Shown here in pieces: positions 38,694-48,811 of a DNA stretch of 64,000 nt (the stretch's first letter is position 1; every line of letters begins with the position of its first letter). The notes under the pieces are model-generated. The model was given only the letters and a program-made list of their open reading frames with translations. It did no database searches and was not told the DNA's origin. The stretch is from Lactobacillus sp. ESL0679 (GTDB lineage Bacteria; Bacillota; Bacilli; Lactobacillales; Lactobacillaceae): assembly GCF_029433515.1 (NCBI RefSeq), contig NZ_JAQTIG010000002.1, positions 124,001 through 188,000 of the forward strand. The letters run 5' to 3'. The position numbers and the translations under genes were made by a program.

Positions 38694-40805
38694 ATGCCTA
38701 CTAAGTCAAAGCCAAAAAAACGTAAAAAAACATTAGTAATTGTAGAATCGCCAGCAAAAGCCAAGACGATTGAAAAATATTTGGGCCGTAATTATCGGGT
38801 AATTGCTTCTAAGGGGCATATTCGCGATCTGCCAAAATCACAAATGGGAATTGATTTTGATAATAATTACAAACCGAAATATATTTCAATTCGGGGTAAA
38901 GGCGATACGATTAAGGAATTAAAGTCGGAAGCAAAAAAAGCCAAAGATGTTTATCTGGCATCTGACCCCGACCGTGAAGGAGAAGCAATTGCTTGGCATG
39001 TAGCTCATGCGTTAAATCTTGATGATACGGCTAAAAACCGAGTAACCTTCAATGAGGTTACTAAAGATGCAGTTAAGGAAAGCTTCAAGCATCCCCGTGC
39101 AATTGATATGGACACGGTTAATGCCCAGCAGGCACGGCGTATTTTAGACCGGATTGTTGGTTATTCACTTTCACCAATTTTATGGGATAAGGTTAAAAAA
39201 GGCTTGAGTGCTGGTCGTGTTCAATCTGTTGCCTTAAAACTGGTAATTGACCGGGAAAAGGAAATCAAGAATTTCAAGCCGGAAGAATACTGGACAATTG
39301 ATGCCGAATTTAAAAAGGATCGCAAAGCATTCAAATCACAATTTTGGGGTGTTGATGGCAAAAAGAAGGAACTACCAAATAACGATGCCGTTAAGGAAGT
39401 TTTAGCTAAAATTGATAAGAAAAGGGCGTTTGCTGTCAGCAAAGTTGTTGCTCGTGAGCGTCGCCGGCAACCAGCTGCGCCATTTACGACTTCCACAATG
39501 CAACAGGAAGCAAATAAACGCCTCAATTACCGTACTCGGCGGACAATGAGTATTGCCCAACAGCTTTATGAAGGAATTAGCCTTGGTAAATCGGGAACAG
39601 TTGGTTTAATTACTTATATGAGAACCGACTCTAAGCGGACGTCGCCGATTGCTCAAGTTGAAGCATCCAAGTTTTTAAATGAAAAATATGGTAAAGAGTA
39701 TGCAGCTAAGGGTCAGCGGCACTTTAAGAATGCTCAAGATGCTCAGGATGCCCATGAGGCAATTAGACCGACTAGCATTTACCGGACACCGGAATCACTT
39801 AAGTCAGTTTTAACGACGGAGCAATATCGATTGTATAAGCTGATCTGGTCCAGGTTTTTAGCTAGTGAAATGACGCCGGCTGTGTATGACACAGTTAGAG
39901 CTGATATTGAGCAAAATGGTGTTATTTTTAGAACAACCGGCTCGAAAATGAAGTTTGCCGGATTTACTAAGGTTTACGATAATCAACAGGAAAAGAATAC
40001 CGAATTACCAGATTTAAATGAAGGTGACCAAGTTAAATTAACTAAGTCGGATAACAAACAGCACTTTACTTTGCCGCCGGCAAGATATACCGAAGCTAGT
40101 CTAGTACATTCACTTGAAGAAAACGGTGTTGGTCGTCCTTCGACCTATGCTCCAACTATTGATACTATTCAGCGTCGTTATTACGTCAAACTCGAGGGTA
40201 AGGCGATTGTACCGACGGAGTTAGGTGAAATCGTTGATAACTTAATTGAAAAGTTCTTCCCTGATATTGTTAACGTTGACTTTACCGCCCAATTAGAAAA
40301 TGATCTCGACAGCGTTGAGGAAGGCAAGAAAAATTGGGTCAAGGTCATTGACGAATATTATCATCCCTTCAAAAAGGAGCTCGATAAGGCGGATGCCGAC
40401 ATTAAAAAGGTCCAGATTAAGGATGAACCTGCTGGTTTTAATTGTGACATCTGCGGTGCACCAATGGTCATTAAAATGGGACGCTATGGTAAGTTTTATG
40501 CTTGCTCACGCTTCCCTGATTGTCGTAACACTAAGGCAATTGTCAAGAAGATTGGTGTGACCTGCCCTAAATGTGGCAAGGGAGATGTTGTTGAAAAGAA
40601 ATCCAAGCGTAACCGTAAGTTCTTTGGCTGCTCGCGTTATCCAGAATGCGACTTTGTCTCATGGGATAAACCGATTGGTCGTAACTGCCCTAATGATGGC
40701 CACTTCTTGGTTGAAAAGAAAAACAAAAAGGGTTTAGTTGTTCTGTGTCCTAACGGTGATTATAAAGAGGAGCCTAAGGATGAAGGCGTTGTAAAAGAAA
40801 GTTAA
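38694..40805 (+). CDS. topA: DNA topoisomerase I
   Basis: Relaxes negative supercoils by single-strand passage; 703 residues. It has a Toprim domain ([17 protein letters not shown] and [12 protein letters not shown]), the catalytic tyrosine in [10 protein letters not shown], and HEAIRPT. The C-terminus has two complete four-cysteine zinc motifs (CDICGAPM...CSRFPDC and CPKCGKGD...CSRYPEC) and a third that is degenerate. ATG 38694 follows GAGGAGG; the in-frame ATG 38679 lies before that site. Confidence 0.98.
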   Translation: MPTKSKPKKRKKTLVIVESPAKAKTIEKYLGRNYRVIASKGHIRDLPKSQMGIDFDNNYKPKYISIRGKGDTIKELKSEAKKAKDVYLASDPDREGEAIAWHVAHALNLDDTAKNRVTFNEVTKDAVKESFKHPRAIDMDTVNAQQARRILDRIVGYSLSPILWDKVKKGLSAGRVQSVALKLVIDREKEIKNFKPEEYWTIDAEFKKDRKAFKSQFWGVDGKKKELPNNDAVKEVLAKIDKKRAFAVSKVVARERRRQPAAPFTTSTMQQEANKRLNYRTRRTMSIAQQLYEGISLGKSGTVGLITYMRTDSKRTSPIAQVEASKFLNEKYGKEYAAKGQRHFKNAQDAQDAHEAIRPTSIYRTPESLKSVLTTEQYRLYKLIWSRFLASEMTPAVYDTVRADIEQNGVIFRTTGSKMKFAGFTKVYDNQQEKNTELPDLNEGDQVKLTKSDNKQHFTLPPARYTEASLVHSLEENGVGRPSTYAPTIDTIQRRYYVKLEGKAIVPTELGEIVDNLIEKFFPDIVNVDFTAQLENDLDSVEEGKKNWVKVIDEYYHPFKKELDKADADIKKVQIKDEPAGFNCDICGAPMVIKMGRYGKFYACSRFPDCRNTKAIVKKIGVTCPKCGKGDVVEKKSKRNRKFFGCSRYPECDFVSWDKPIGRNCPNDGHFLVEKKNKKGLVVLCPNGDYKEEPKDEGVVKES

Positions 40806-40814
40806 ATTTAAGTT

Positions 40815-40855
40815 AATATCATCAAGTCAGGTATGGTTTGATGATATTCTTGTAT
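40815..40855 (+). terminator. Terminator of topA
   Basis: AATATCATCAA pairs with TTGATGATATT around 12 bases; the tail CTTGTATTT is only moderately T-rich. Confidence 0.65.
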
Positions 40856-40892
40856 TTAGAAAAAATATTTTTTAGAAAAGGAATATCTTAAG

Positions 40893-42209
40893 ATGCCTAA
40901 AAATGTAATAGTAGTTGGTGGAGGGCTTGCCGGCAGTGAGGCAACATGGCAGTTAGCCAAGCGTGGAATCCAGGTTGACTTATATGAGATGCGTCCCACG
41001 AAGTTAACGCCAGCGCACAAGACTGGTAATTTTGCCGAGTTAGTCTGCACCAACTCAATGCGGTCCAACCAATTGTCCAACGCCGTTGGCCTATTGAAAG
41101 AAGAAATGCGACAATTAGATTCGCTTATTTTAGAGGCAGCTGATAAAACCCAGGTTCCAGCTGGTGGTGCTTTAGCCGTTGATCGGGATAAATTTAGTGA
41201 GTATGTTACCCAAAAGCTCCACTCATTACCTAATGTGACCTTTCATGATAAAGAAATCACGACGATTCCGCAAGATGGAATTACAGTAATTGCTACTGGT
41301 CCGTTAACTAGTGATACCTTGGCTGACAAAATCCAACAGTTCTCTGGAACAGATAGTCTGCACTTCTTTGATGCAGCGGCACCAATTGTGGCGGCCGATT
41401 CGATTGATCAGGAGATCGTTTACAAAAAGTCACGCTATGACCGCGGTGAGGCAGCTTATTTAAACTGTCCAATGACTAAAGAGGAATACGATCGCTTTGC
41501 CCAAGAACTAGTCAATGCCGAAACAGCTGAAATGCACGGCTTTGAAAACAGCGACGTTTTTGAAGGCTGTATGCCAATTGAGGTAATGGCCGCACGGGGA
41601 AGTAAAACAATGCTGTTTGGTCCCCTGAAGCCAGTTGGTTTGGAAGATCCGCACACGGGTAAGACGCCATATGCTGTAGTTCAATTAAGACAGGATAATG
41701 CGGCTGCCTCAATGTACAACATTGTCGGCTTCCAAACGCATTTAAAGTATGGTGAACAAAAGCGGGTCTTTTCAATGATTCCAGGTTTAGCCAATGCTCG
41801 CTTTGTTCGCTATGGTAAAATGCACCGTAATACCTACATGGCTTCACCAGAAGTTTTAACTGCTAGTTACGAAGCTAAAAAGCAACCTGGTTTGTTCTTT
41901 GCTGGACAAATGACTGGCGTTGAAGGTTATGTGGAAAGTGCCGGCAGTGGTTTAGTTGCTGGAATTAATGCGGCTAGAAGAGCGCTGGCAGAAGAGCCGG
42001 TTGTTTTCCCGAAAGTGACAGCTCTTGGCTCGATGGCTAATTATGTAACTACCACTAGTGCTAAACACTTCCAGCCGATGAATGCTAGTTTTGCTCTAAT
42101 TCCGGGGCTTGAAGGTAAAAAGGTGCGGAATAAGCGTGAGCGCCACGAAAAAATTAGTGAACGTGGTTTAGCAAGCTTAGCTAAATTTAAAGAGGAAGTC
42201 TTGGGTTAA
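40893..42209 (+). CDS. trmFO: tRNA m5U54 methyltransferase TrmFO (folate/FAD)
   Basis: Methylates uridine 54 of tRNA with methylenetetrahydrofolate and FAD; 438 residues. FAD-binding start [19 protein letters not shown], the conserved [14 protein letters not shown] and [10 protein letters not shown] segments, and [18 protein letters not shown] near the C-terminus. It is followed with no gap by xerC, the conserved topA-trmFO-xerC-hslVU order. Confidence 0.98.
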   Translation: MPKNVIVVGGGLAGSEATWQLAKRGIQVDLYEMRPTKLTPAHKTGNFAELVCTNSMRSNQLSNAVGLLKEEMRQLDSLILEAADKTQVPAGGALAVDRDKFSEYVTQKLHSLPNVTFHDKEITTIPQDGITVIATGPLTSDTLADKIQQFSGTDSLHFFDAAAPIVAADSIDQEIVYKKSRYDRGEAAYLNCPMTKEEYDRFAQELVNAETAEMHGFENSDVFEGCMPIEVMAARGSKTMLFGPLKPVGLEDPHTGKTPYAVVQLRQDNAAASMYNIVGFQTHLKYGEQKRVFSMIPGLANARFVRYGKMHRNTYMASPEVLTASYEAKKQPGLFFAGQMTGVEGYVESAGSGLVAGINAARRALAEEPVVFPKVTALGSMANYVTTTSAKHFQPMNASFALIPGLEGKKVRNKRERHEKISERGLASLAKFKEEVLG

Positions 42210-43133
42210 ATGACAACGCAAGATCAAGAATTGCAAAGCTTTATTTCTTATTTGCAAAATGAGCGGCATTATAGTTCAAAGACGATCCAGTCTTACCAAA
42301 CTGATTTGCTTGAGGCAAAGGCATTTTGGCAGGCTAATGGTGGGTTTGTGTCCTGGCAAAAGATTACTGAACGTGATATTGAGATTTTTTTACAAAATCT
42401 TGCAGACCGTAAATTAGCTAGAACGACACAGGCTCGTAAGATGTCCAGTTTGCGGTCATTTTATCGATTTTTAACACGGCGGAAGGTAGTTAAAACTAAT
42501 CCGACGCAAACAATTGTACTCCGCAAAAAGACGCGCAAATTGCCCCAATTTTTCTATGCACCGGAAATGAAGCAGGTCTTTGCGACATTGACGGCTAGTG
42601 ATCCACTAACGGTGCGTAACCTTGCGATGTTTGAGTTGTTTTATACAACTGGGATGCGGGTTAGTGAAGTTAGTGGGTTAAAATTGTCGCAGCTAGACTT
42701 GGATTTAAAAGTTATTTTAGTTCACGGTAAAGGCAATAAGGACCGTTATGTCGCTTTTGATGAGCAAACTGAAAAAGCATTAAAGCAATATCTAACCGAC
42801 TCGCGGCCGCAACTTCTTGGTCAGCAAACTGACCCACAAACAGTCTTTTTAAATAATCAAGGTAAGCCAATCACATCGCGTGGAATTGAATATGTGATGC
42901 AAAAAGTATTTAATAAGGCTGGGGTCAGCGGCAAGGTGCATCCCCATGAGCTGCGCCATTCATTTGCGACAGCAATGCTTAACAACGGTGCTGATCTGCG
43001 CAGTGTGCAGGAATTACTGGGGCATGCAAACTTGTCGACAACGCAAATTTATACCCACGTTACAATGAGCCACTTACAGGCTAATTACGAGCAATTTTTC
43101 ACTCGTAATAATCAGAAAGATGAGGCAAAATAA
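42210..43133 (+). CDS. xerC: Tyrosine recombinase XerC
   Basis: Partner of XerD in resolving chromosome dimers; 307 residues. N-terminal binding domain (ERHYSSKTIQSYQTDL), then Arg150 (TTGMRVSEV), KGNKDRY, HPHELRHSFATAML, LGH and Tyr281 (TQIYTHV). Position between trmFO and hslVU marks it as XerC (CodV in Bacillus). ATG directly follows the trmFO stop; its last base is shared with the hslV start, so the four genes are coupled. Confidence 0.95.
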   Translation: MTTQDQELQSFISYLQNERHYSSKTIQSYQTDLLEAKAFWQANGGFVSWQKITERDIEIFLQNLADRKLARTTQARKMSSLRSFYRFLTRRKVVKTNPTQTIVLRKKTRKLPQFFYAPEMKQVFATLTASDPLTVRNLAMFELFYTTGMRVSEVSGLKLSQLDLDLKVILVHGKGNKDRYVAFDEQTEKALKQYLTDSRPQLLGQQTDPQTVFLNNQGKPITSRGIEYVMQKVFNKAGVSGKVHPHELRHSFATAMLNNGADLRSVQELLGHANLSTTQIYTHVTMSHLQANYEQFFTRNNQKDEAK

Positions 43134-43657
43134 TGACAACAATTTGTTCAGTAAAATTTAATGGTAAAACAGCAATTGCTGGTGACGGTCAAGTTACTTT
43201 AGGCGAAAAGGTAATTGCCAAAGCAACAGCTAAAAAGATCCGGCGGATCTATCATGACCGCGTTGTGATCGGTTTTGCCGGCGGCGTTGCGGATGCAGTT
43301 AGCTTGCAGGATATGCTGGAAGGTAAACTGGAAGCCTTTGGCGGCGACTTGCGTCGTGCTGCCGTTGAAATGGCTCAATCATGGCGCAAAGATCCTACTC
43401 TGCAAAAGCTAGAAGCAATGCTGATTGCATTTGATGAAAAGGATTTGTTGCTGATTTCTGGAAATGGTGAAGTTCTGGAACCAGACGAAAATGTTGTTGC
43501 AATTGGTTCTGGTGGTAACTTTGCTCAGGCTGCCGCAATTGCTTTGACAAGACATTCAACAGGGATGTCGGCTGAAGAGATTGCTCATGAAGCAGTGGAA
43601 ATTGCTTCAGGAATTGATATTTTTACTGATAATCAAATTATCACGGACGAACTCTAA
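43133..43657 (+). CDS. hslV: ATP-dependent protease peptidase subunit HslV
   Basis: Proteasome-like peptidase of 174 residues that works with HslU. The sequence starts MTTICSVKF; removal of Met exposes the catalytic N-terminal threonine, with GDGQVT and Lys in the usual places. Bacillus ClpQ uses serine instead. It overlaps xerC by one base. Confidence 0.97.
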   Translation: MTTICSVKFNGKTAIAGDGQVTLGEKVIAKATAKKIRRIYHDRVVIGFAGGVADAVSLQDMLEGKLEAFGGDLRRAAVEMAQSWRKDPTLQKLEAMLIAFDEKDLLLISGNGEVLEPDENVVAIGSGGNFAQAAAIALTRHSTGMSAEEIAHEAVEIASGIDIFTDNQIITDEL

Positions 43658-43672
43658 TTAGGAGAAAAATTC

Positions 43673-45076
43673 ATGGAAACAAAAACGCCAAAACAAATTG
43701 TTAATTTGCTAAATGAGTACATTATTGGGCAAGATGAGGCAAAAAAGGCAGTGGCGATTGCTCTTTATAACCGCTATCGCCGCATGCAATTGCCAAAGAA
43801 AATGCAGGAAGACATCACGCCTAAGAACTTATTGATGGCAGGTCCTACCGGTGTTGGTAAGACGGAAATTGCTCGGCGGCTTGCTGCAATTGTTCAGGCT
43901 CCATTTGTTAAAGTCGAGGCAACTAAGTTTACCGAGGTTGGTTATGTCGGCCGCGATGTTGAGTCAATGGTGCGAGATTTAGTTAATGAAGCTGTCCGCA
44001 TGGAAGAAAAGGATCAATTTGATCGCGTGCGTGCTCAAGCGGCTAAGGAAGCTAATAAGACTTTGGTGCGGTTATTGGTTCCTGGGATTAAGCACGAAAA
44101 GCGCCAAAATCAGATGCAGGAAATGCAAGATATGATGTCAATGTTGATGGGCGGTAGTCAAACTGATAAGCAACCTACTGACCAAGAAGAAGTCACAGAT
44201 GACATTCGCAATCAACGGTTAACGGTCTCCGAGCAGCTGAATAAGGGCTTGTTAGAAAACCGGGAAGTGACGATTGAAGTCGAGCAGGCACCAAAGGTTA
44301 ACCCAATGGGTGACATGATGGGCCAAATGGGACTTGACATGAGCTCAATGCTGAGTGACCTCGTTCCTAAGAAAAAAGTTAAGCGAACTTTACCGGTCAA
44401 AGATGCGCGCGAAGTCTTAATTCAAGAAGAATCGCACAAGCTGATTGATTATGATACCCTTTACCAAAAGGCAATTGAGCGCACAACAAACAACGGAATT
44501 ATTTTTATTGATGAAATTGACAAAATTACCTCGGGTAATAAGAAAAACTCCGGTGAGGTTTCTCGTGAAGGTGTGCAACGTGATATTTTGCCAATCGTCG
44601 AAGGTTCGACGGTGCAGACCAAATACGGCCCAGTTTCAACCGACCACATTTTGTTTATTGCTGCAGGAGCATTTGCAGAAACTAAGCCGAGTGATCTAAT
44701 TCCTGAATTACAAGGACGTTTCCCAATTAGAGTTGAGCTAAATGCCCTGTCTAAAGATGACTTCGTTAAAATTTTAAAAGATCCAGCAGATTCGCTCTTA
44801 GAGCAATATGTTGCCTTGTTGCATGCAGATAGTGTTAAATTAATCTTTACACAAGAAGCCATTGATCGCATTGCGCAAATTGCCTATGATGTTAACCAGG
44901 GAACAGACAATATCGGGGCAAGAAGATTGGCAACTATCCTTGAAAAATTACTAGAAGATGTGTTGTATGAAGGCCCAGACATGGAAATGGGTGAAATTAC
45001 CGTGACCGAAGCATATGTTAATGAAAAACTTAGTGATATAATAACAAATAAAGATTTGACTAAGTTTATTCTTTAA
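43673..45076 (+). CDS. hslU: ATP-dependent protease ATPase subunit HslU
   Basis: AAA+ unfoldase partner of HslV, 467 residues. Walker A GPTGVGKT near residue 60, [16 protein letters not shown], an inserted I domain rich in methionine and glutamine ([15 protein letters not shown]), Walker B FIDEID, and the C-terminal tail ending TKFIL that docks on HslV. It follows hslV by 15 bases with AGGAGAA. Confidence 0.98.
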   Translation: METKTPKQIVNLLNEYIIGQDEAKKAVAIALYNRYRRMQLPKKMQEDITPKNLLMAGPTGVGKTEIARRLAAIVQAPFVKVEATKFTEVGYVGRDVESMVRDLVNEAVRMEEKDQFDRVRAQAAKEANKTLVRLLVPGIKHEKRQNQMQEMQDMMSMLMGGSQTDKQPTDQEEVTDDIRNQRLTVSEQLNKGLLENREVTIEVEQAPKVNPMGDMMGQMGLDMSSMLSDLVPKKKVKRTLPVKDAREVLIQEESHKLIDYDTLYQKAIERTTNNGIIFIDEIDKITSGNKKNSGEVSREGVQRDILPIVEGSTVQTKYGPVSTDHILFIAAGAFAETKPSDLIPELQGRFPIRVELNALSKDDFVKILKDPADSLLEQYVALLHADSVKLIFTQEAIDRIAQIAYDVNQGTDNIGARRLATILEKLLEDVLYEGPDMEMGEITVTEAYVNEKLSDIITNKDLTKFIL

Positions 45077-45094
45077 CAAGGGATGATGAGTAAG

Positions 45095-45976
45095 ATGGAC
45101 TACATTATCAAAAATACAATTTTACAGGTTGTTATTTCAAGCAAAGGTGCCGAATTGCAAAGCATTAAGAGCCAGCACAATGATTATGAATATCTTTGGC
45201 AGGCAGACCCCAATGTGTGGGGACGTCATGCACCAGTGTTGTTTCCAATTGTTGGTCGGCTTAAAAATGATGAGTACACTTATCAGGGTGAGACTTATCA
45301 CATGACGCAACATGGCTTTGCTCGTGATATGGAATTTATTGTTGAGCAGCAGACCGCTGAGAGTATTACCTTTTTGCTAAAAGATACCCTAGAAACAAGG
45401 AAGATTTATCCGTTTAAGTTTGAATTGCGGGTCAATTACAATTTGTTGAATAATTTGCTTGAAGAAAACTTCAGTGTGACGAATAAGTCCGCTGGTGAAA
45501 TGATTTTTGGTATCGGTGGTCATCCAGGATTTAATATTCCAACAACTAATTCGATTAGTAAGGAAGATTACTACTTTAGTACGAAGCCTTCGGTTGCTAG
45601 AGTGCAAATTCCATTAAAGGGTTCATATCTTGACTGGGATAATCGCTCACTTGCTTCTACCAATAGTCTGATTACATTAAGCGATCATTTATTTAAGAAT
45701 GATGCCCTGATTTTTCAAATGAGAGGGCACGATAATAAGGTATCCCTTAAGACAGAGACGAGTGCTTTTCATGTTAATGTTTGGTTGCGGGATGCACCAT
45801 TTGTTGGTGTTTGGTCACAGTATCCGCAAACAGCCGATTATGTATGTATTGAGCCCTGGTGGGGGATTGCTGACAGAAGTGATACTAATGGTAAGCTGGA
45901 AGACAAATACGGAATGAACCATTTAGCTCATGATGCTACTTTTACAGCTGGTTTTGGCATGGCTTTTCATGATTAA
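45095..45976 (+). CDS. Aldose 1-epimerase family protein
   Basis: 293 residues with the galactose-mutarotase fold of the LacX/YeaD-like group: ISSKGAELQSIKS, WGRHAPVLFPIVGRL, HGFARDMEF, GGHPGFN and CIEPWWGIADR. The substrate is a sugar or sugar phosphate of unknown identity. Three in-frame ATGs (45083, 45086, 45095) follow AAGGG; 45095 has the best N-terminal match and spacing. It is 18 bases after hslU and ends this transcription unit. Confidence 0.85.
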   Translation: MDYIIKNTILQVVISSKGAELQSIKSQHNDYEYLWQADPNVWGRHAPVLFPIVGRLKNDEYTYQGETYHMTQHGFARDMEFIVEQQTAESITFLLKDTLETRKIYPFKFELRVNYNLLNNLLEENFSVTNKSAGEMIFGIGGHPGFNIPTTNSISKEDYYFSTKPSVARVQIPLKGSYLDWDNRSLASTNSLITLSDHLFKNDALIFQMRGHDNKVSLKTETSAFHVNVWLRDAPFVGVWSQYPQTADYVCIEPWWGIADRSDTNGKLEDKYGMNHLAHDATFTAGFGMAFHD

Positions 45977-45984
45977 AATTAAGC

Positions 45985-46014
45985 AAAAAAGGAGACACGT
46001 TAGTGTCTCTTTTT
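45985..46014 (+). terminator. Terminator of the hslVU-epimerase unit
   Basis: GAGACAC and GTGTCTC with loop GTTA, flanked by A and T runs. Confidence 0.9.
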
Positions 46015-46029
46015 AATTATAATTAATAC

Positions 46030-46058
46030 TTGCGAACAATTGTTCGAATAGCTATAAT
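46030..46058 (+). promoter_or_regulatory. LexA/DinR-type SOS box overlapping a promoter
   Basis: The perfect palindrome CGAACAATTGTTCG (46033-46046) has the GAAC-N4-GTTC core of Gram-positive LexA boxes. It overlaps a plus-strand promoter candidate TTGCGA, 17 bases, TATAAT (46053-46058). No gene begins after it on this strand before parE at 46838; transcripts would first run antisense to plsY. Confidence 0.55.
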
Positions 46059-46061
46059 ATA

Positions 46062-46091
46062 AAAGCCAGTAAACTAAGGTTTAACTGGCTG
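46062..46091 (-). terminator. Terminator of plsY
   Basis: On the minus strand AGCCAGTTAAAC pairs with GTTTACTGGCT (one bulge), followed by TTTTATATT, starting 15 bases after the plsY stop. Confidence 0.8.
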
Positions 46092-46105
46092 TATTTATTT
46101 CTAGT

Positions 46106-46741
46106 TTATAATTTGTGGTGGCGTTTCTTATACCAATAAAGTAGCCCAAAGGGAATAATATTCTCTTTATGGTGCTCAAGGCGCTTAATGTTATCTCGAT
46201 GTCTTGTAAAAAGAATAATGAGCATAACGCCCGCGATTACGGTTAAGAAAATATCGTGAAAGAAAAACGTCGCGATAAAAATTGCGGTAATCGAAATTAG
46301 GCTTGATAGGCTAACATACGATGTAATAAAGACTAATGGTAGGAAGATTACCGCGCAAACGCCAAAGAATTGGAGATTGTACCCCAAGAATACACCGGCA
46401 CTAGTCGCAACTGCCTTGCCTCCCTTAAATTTAAGGAAGATTGAAAAGGTATGTCCTAAAACGGCTAGCCCGCCACAAATTAATAAGACATACTTAGGTG
46501 TCCCCAGATGCAAGAGCCGCGGCAAACAAGTTGCAAGCGTCCCCTTAAGGACATCAACGACGAGCACGAAGCTGCCGGCAAGTGGTCCCAGAACCCGAAA
46601 TGAGTTGGTGGTACCGATGTTTCCCGAGCCATAATTACGGATGTCTTCATGGAAAAATAGTTTGCCAATGATTACCCCCGTCGGGAAGGATCCAATTAAG
46701 TATGCTAGAATAAATACCAGTAATAATTTCAAATTTATCAT
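46106..46741 (-). CDS. plsY: Acyl-phosphate:glycerol-3-phosphate acyltransferase
   Basis: First acylation step of phospholipid synthesis, using acyl-phosphate made by PlsX; an integral membrane protein of 211 residues with five helices. Motifs GSGNIGTTNSFRVLG and KFKGGKAVATSAGV are the family's conserved loops. It is divergent from parE, the usual plsY-parE arrangement in this order. Confidence 0.96.
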   Translation of the reverse strand: MINLKLLLVFILAYLIGSFPTGVIIGKLFFHEDIRNYGSGNIGTTNSFRVLGPLAGSFVLVVDVLKGTLATCLPRLLHLGTPKYVLLICGGLAVLGHTFSIFLKFKGGKAVATSAGVFLGYNLQFFGVCAVIFLPLVFITSYVSLSSLISITAIFIATFFFHDIFLTVIAGVMLIILFTRHRDNIKRLEHHKENIIPFGLLYWYKKRHHKL

Positions 46742-46837
46742 TTAAATCCCGCTCTCTTAGTATCTTAAAGCTATTTTAGCAAAGATTAAGCAAGATGCGG
46801 TGACTTTTTAGATGATTTAATAACTGGAGGAGTTTAT

Positions 46838-48796
46838 TTGGCTAAAACAAATAAAAAAACAAATTCTTACGATGACTCGTCAATTCAGATTCTTCACGGT
46901 TTAGAAGCGGTTCGTAAGCGGCCTGGGATGTATATTGGGTCAACTGATATTCATGGCTTGAATCAATTGGTTTATGAAATTGTCGATAATTCAGTTGATG
47001 AAGCGATGGCTGGTTATGGTAAAGAAATTGACGTGGCCATTCATCAAGATAATAGTGTGACTGTGCGTGATTTTGGTCGGGGAATGCCGACGGGGATGCA
47101 CAAGTCAGGAAAACCAACGATTGAAGTTATCCTGACTGTTTTGCATGCCGGCGGTAAGTTTACCGAACAAAACTATAAGACATCAGGTGGTCTGCACGGT
47201 GTTGGGTCTTCAGTTGTCAACGCTCTGTCCAGTTATCTGAAAGTTAGAGTTGTGCGTGACGGCAAAGCTTATGAGGAAGAATTTGCTAACGGCGGTCATC
47301 CAGTAGGCACTTTAAAGTCGCTGGGTAAAACCAAGGAAAAAGACGGCACAACCATTACTTTTAAGCCAGATGAGACCATCTTTTCAACTACTAAGTATAA
47401 ATACGAAACTATCCAAGAACGGATTCGTGAGTCTGCCTTTTTGCTAAAGGGCGTGCGTTTTATCTTAACTGATGAACGTGAGCCAGAGCATCATGATGAC
47501 TTCAAGTATGATGATGGGATTAAGTCCTTTGTGTCCTATTTGAATGAGGGCAAAGATACTCTGAATGATGTATTTTATTTTGAAGGCAAACAGGACGGGA
47601 TGGAAGTTGAGTTTAGCGGTCAATACAGCGATAGCTATTCAGAAAACTTAGTTTCATTTGTTAATAATGTCCGAACCTCTGATGGTGGTACTCATGAAGT
47701 TGGTGCCCGCAGTGGTTTCACTCGTGCCTTTAACGATTATGCCAAAAAGCAAGGCTTGCTTGGTAAAAAAGATAAAAATATTGATGGCTCAGATTACCGT
47801 GAAGGTCTCAGTGCTGTTCTTTCAGTCAAAATTCCGGAAGAATTACTTGAGTTTGAAGGTCAGACTAAGGGTAAATTAGGAACACCTCAGGCTCGTTCAG
47901 TAGTTGATACGCTCGTTTATGAGCAGATGTCGTACTATTTAATGGAAAACGGTGAGTTAGCCCAAGACCTTGTTAAAAAGGCTCAACGGGCAAGAGACGC
48001 CCGTGAAGCAGCTAAAAAAGCGCGTAACGAGAGCCGCAATGGTAAAAAACGCCGCAAGAAAGAAGTATTGTCCGGTAAATTAACCCCAGCTCAGTCACGT
48101 AACCCTAAAAAGAATGAGTTATTTTTGGTCGAAGGTGATTCTGCCGGTGGTTCTGCTAAACAGGGTCGAGACCGCAAATTTCAGGCAATTTTGCCGCTGC
48201 GGGGCAAGGTTTTAAACACCCAAAAGGCTAAATTACAAGACATCTTTAAAAATGAAGAAATCAACACCATGATTTATACCATTGGTGCTGGTGTTGGTGC
48301 CGAATTCAAGGCCGAGGATTCTAATTACGATAAAGTCATTATTATGACGGACGCCGATGATGATGGTGCGCATATTCAAATTTTGCTGCTGACATTTTTC
48401 TACCGGTACATGCGACCGATGATTGAACAGGGCAAGGTCTATATTGCTCTGCCACCTCTTTATCGCCTGCAAAAAGGACGCGGTAAAAAGGCACAGGTTA
48501 AGTATTCTTGGACTGATGAGGAATTAGCAACCGACGAGAAAAATATGGGTCGCGGCTATGCTTTACAAAGATTCAAAGGTTTAGGTGAAATGAACGCCGA
48601 GCAATTGTGGCAAACAACCATGAATCCGGAATCTAGAATGCTAATTCGGGTGAAGATTGATGATGCGGCTCTTGCTGAACGCCGAGTTACGACTTTGATG
48701 GGTGATAAGGTTGCTGCTAGACGGAAATGGATTGAACAGAACGTTAAGTTTAGAATGGGCGAAAACGCGTCAATCTTAGAAGAAGAAAATGAGTAA
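46838..48796 (+). CDS. parE: DNA topoisomerase IV subunit B
   Basis: ATPase subunit of the decatenating enzyme; 652 residues. GHKL ATPase motifs IVDNSVDEAMAGY and GLHGVGSSVVNALS, the QTKGKLG switch, and the Toprim domain with LVEGDSAGGSAKQGRDR and MTDADDDGAHI. The start is TTG 46838 after CTGGAGGAG. It is followed 15 bases later by parC. QTK and the Toprim region identify the type II B subunit; linkage with plsY marks ParE rather than GyrB. Confidence 0.97.
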   Translation: MAKTNKKTNSYDDSSIQILHGLEAVRKRPGMYIGSTDIHGLNQLVYEIVDNSVDEAMAGYGKEIDVAIHQDNSVTVRDFGRGMPTGMHKSGKPTIEVILTVLHAGGKFTEQNYKTSGGLHGVGSSVVNALSSYLKVRVVRDGKAYEEEFANGGHPVGTLKSLGKTKEKDGTTITFKPDETIFSTTKYKYETIQERIRESAFLLKGVRFILTDEREPEHHDDFKYDDGIKSFVSYLNEGKDTLNDVFYFEGKQDGMEVEFSGQYSDSYSENLVSFVNNVRTSDGGTHEVGARSGFTRAFNDYAKKQGLLGKKDKNIDGSDYREGLSAVLSVKIPEELLEFEGQTKGKLGTPQARSVVDTLVYEQMSYYLMENGELAQDLVKKAQRARDAREAAKKARNESRNGKKRRKKEVLSGKLTPAQSRNPKKNELFLVEGDSAGGSAKQGRDRKFQAILPLRGKVLNTQKAKLQDIFKNEEINTMIYTIGAGVGAEFKAEDSNYDKVIIMTDADDDGAHIQILLLTFFYRYMRPMIEQGKVYIALPPLYRLQKGRGKKAQVKYSWTDEELATDEKNMGRGYALQRFKGLGEMNAEQLWQTTMNPESRMLIRVKIDDAALAERRVTTLMGDKVAARRKWIEQNVKFRMGENASILEEENE

Positions 48797-48811
48797 AGAG
48801 GTTTTTAATTA

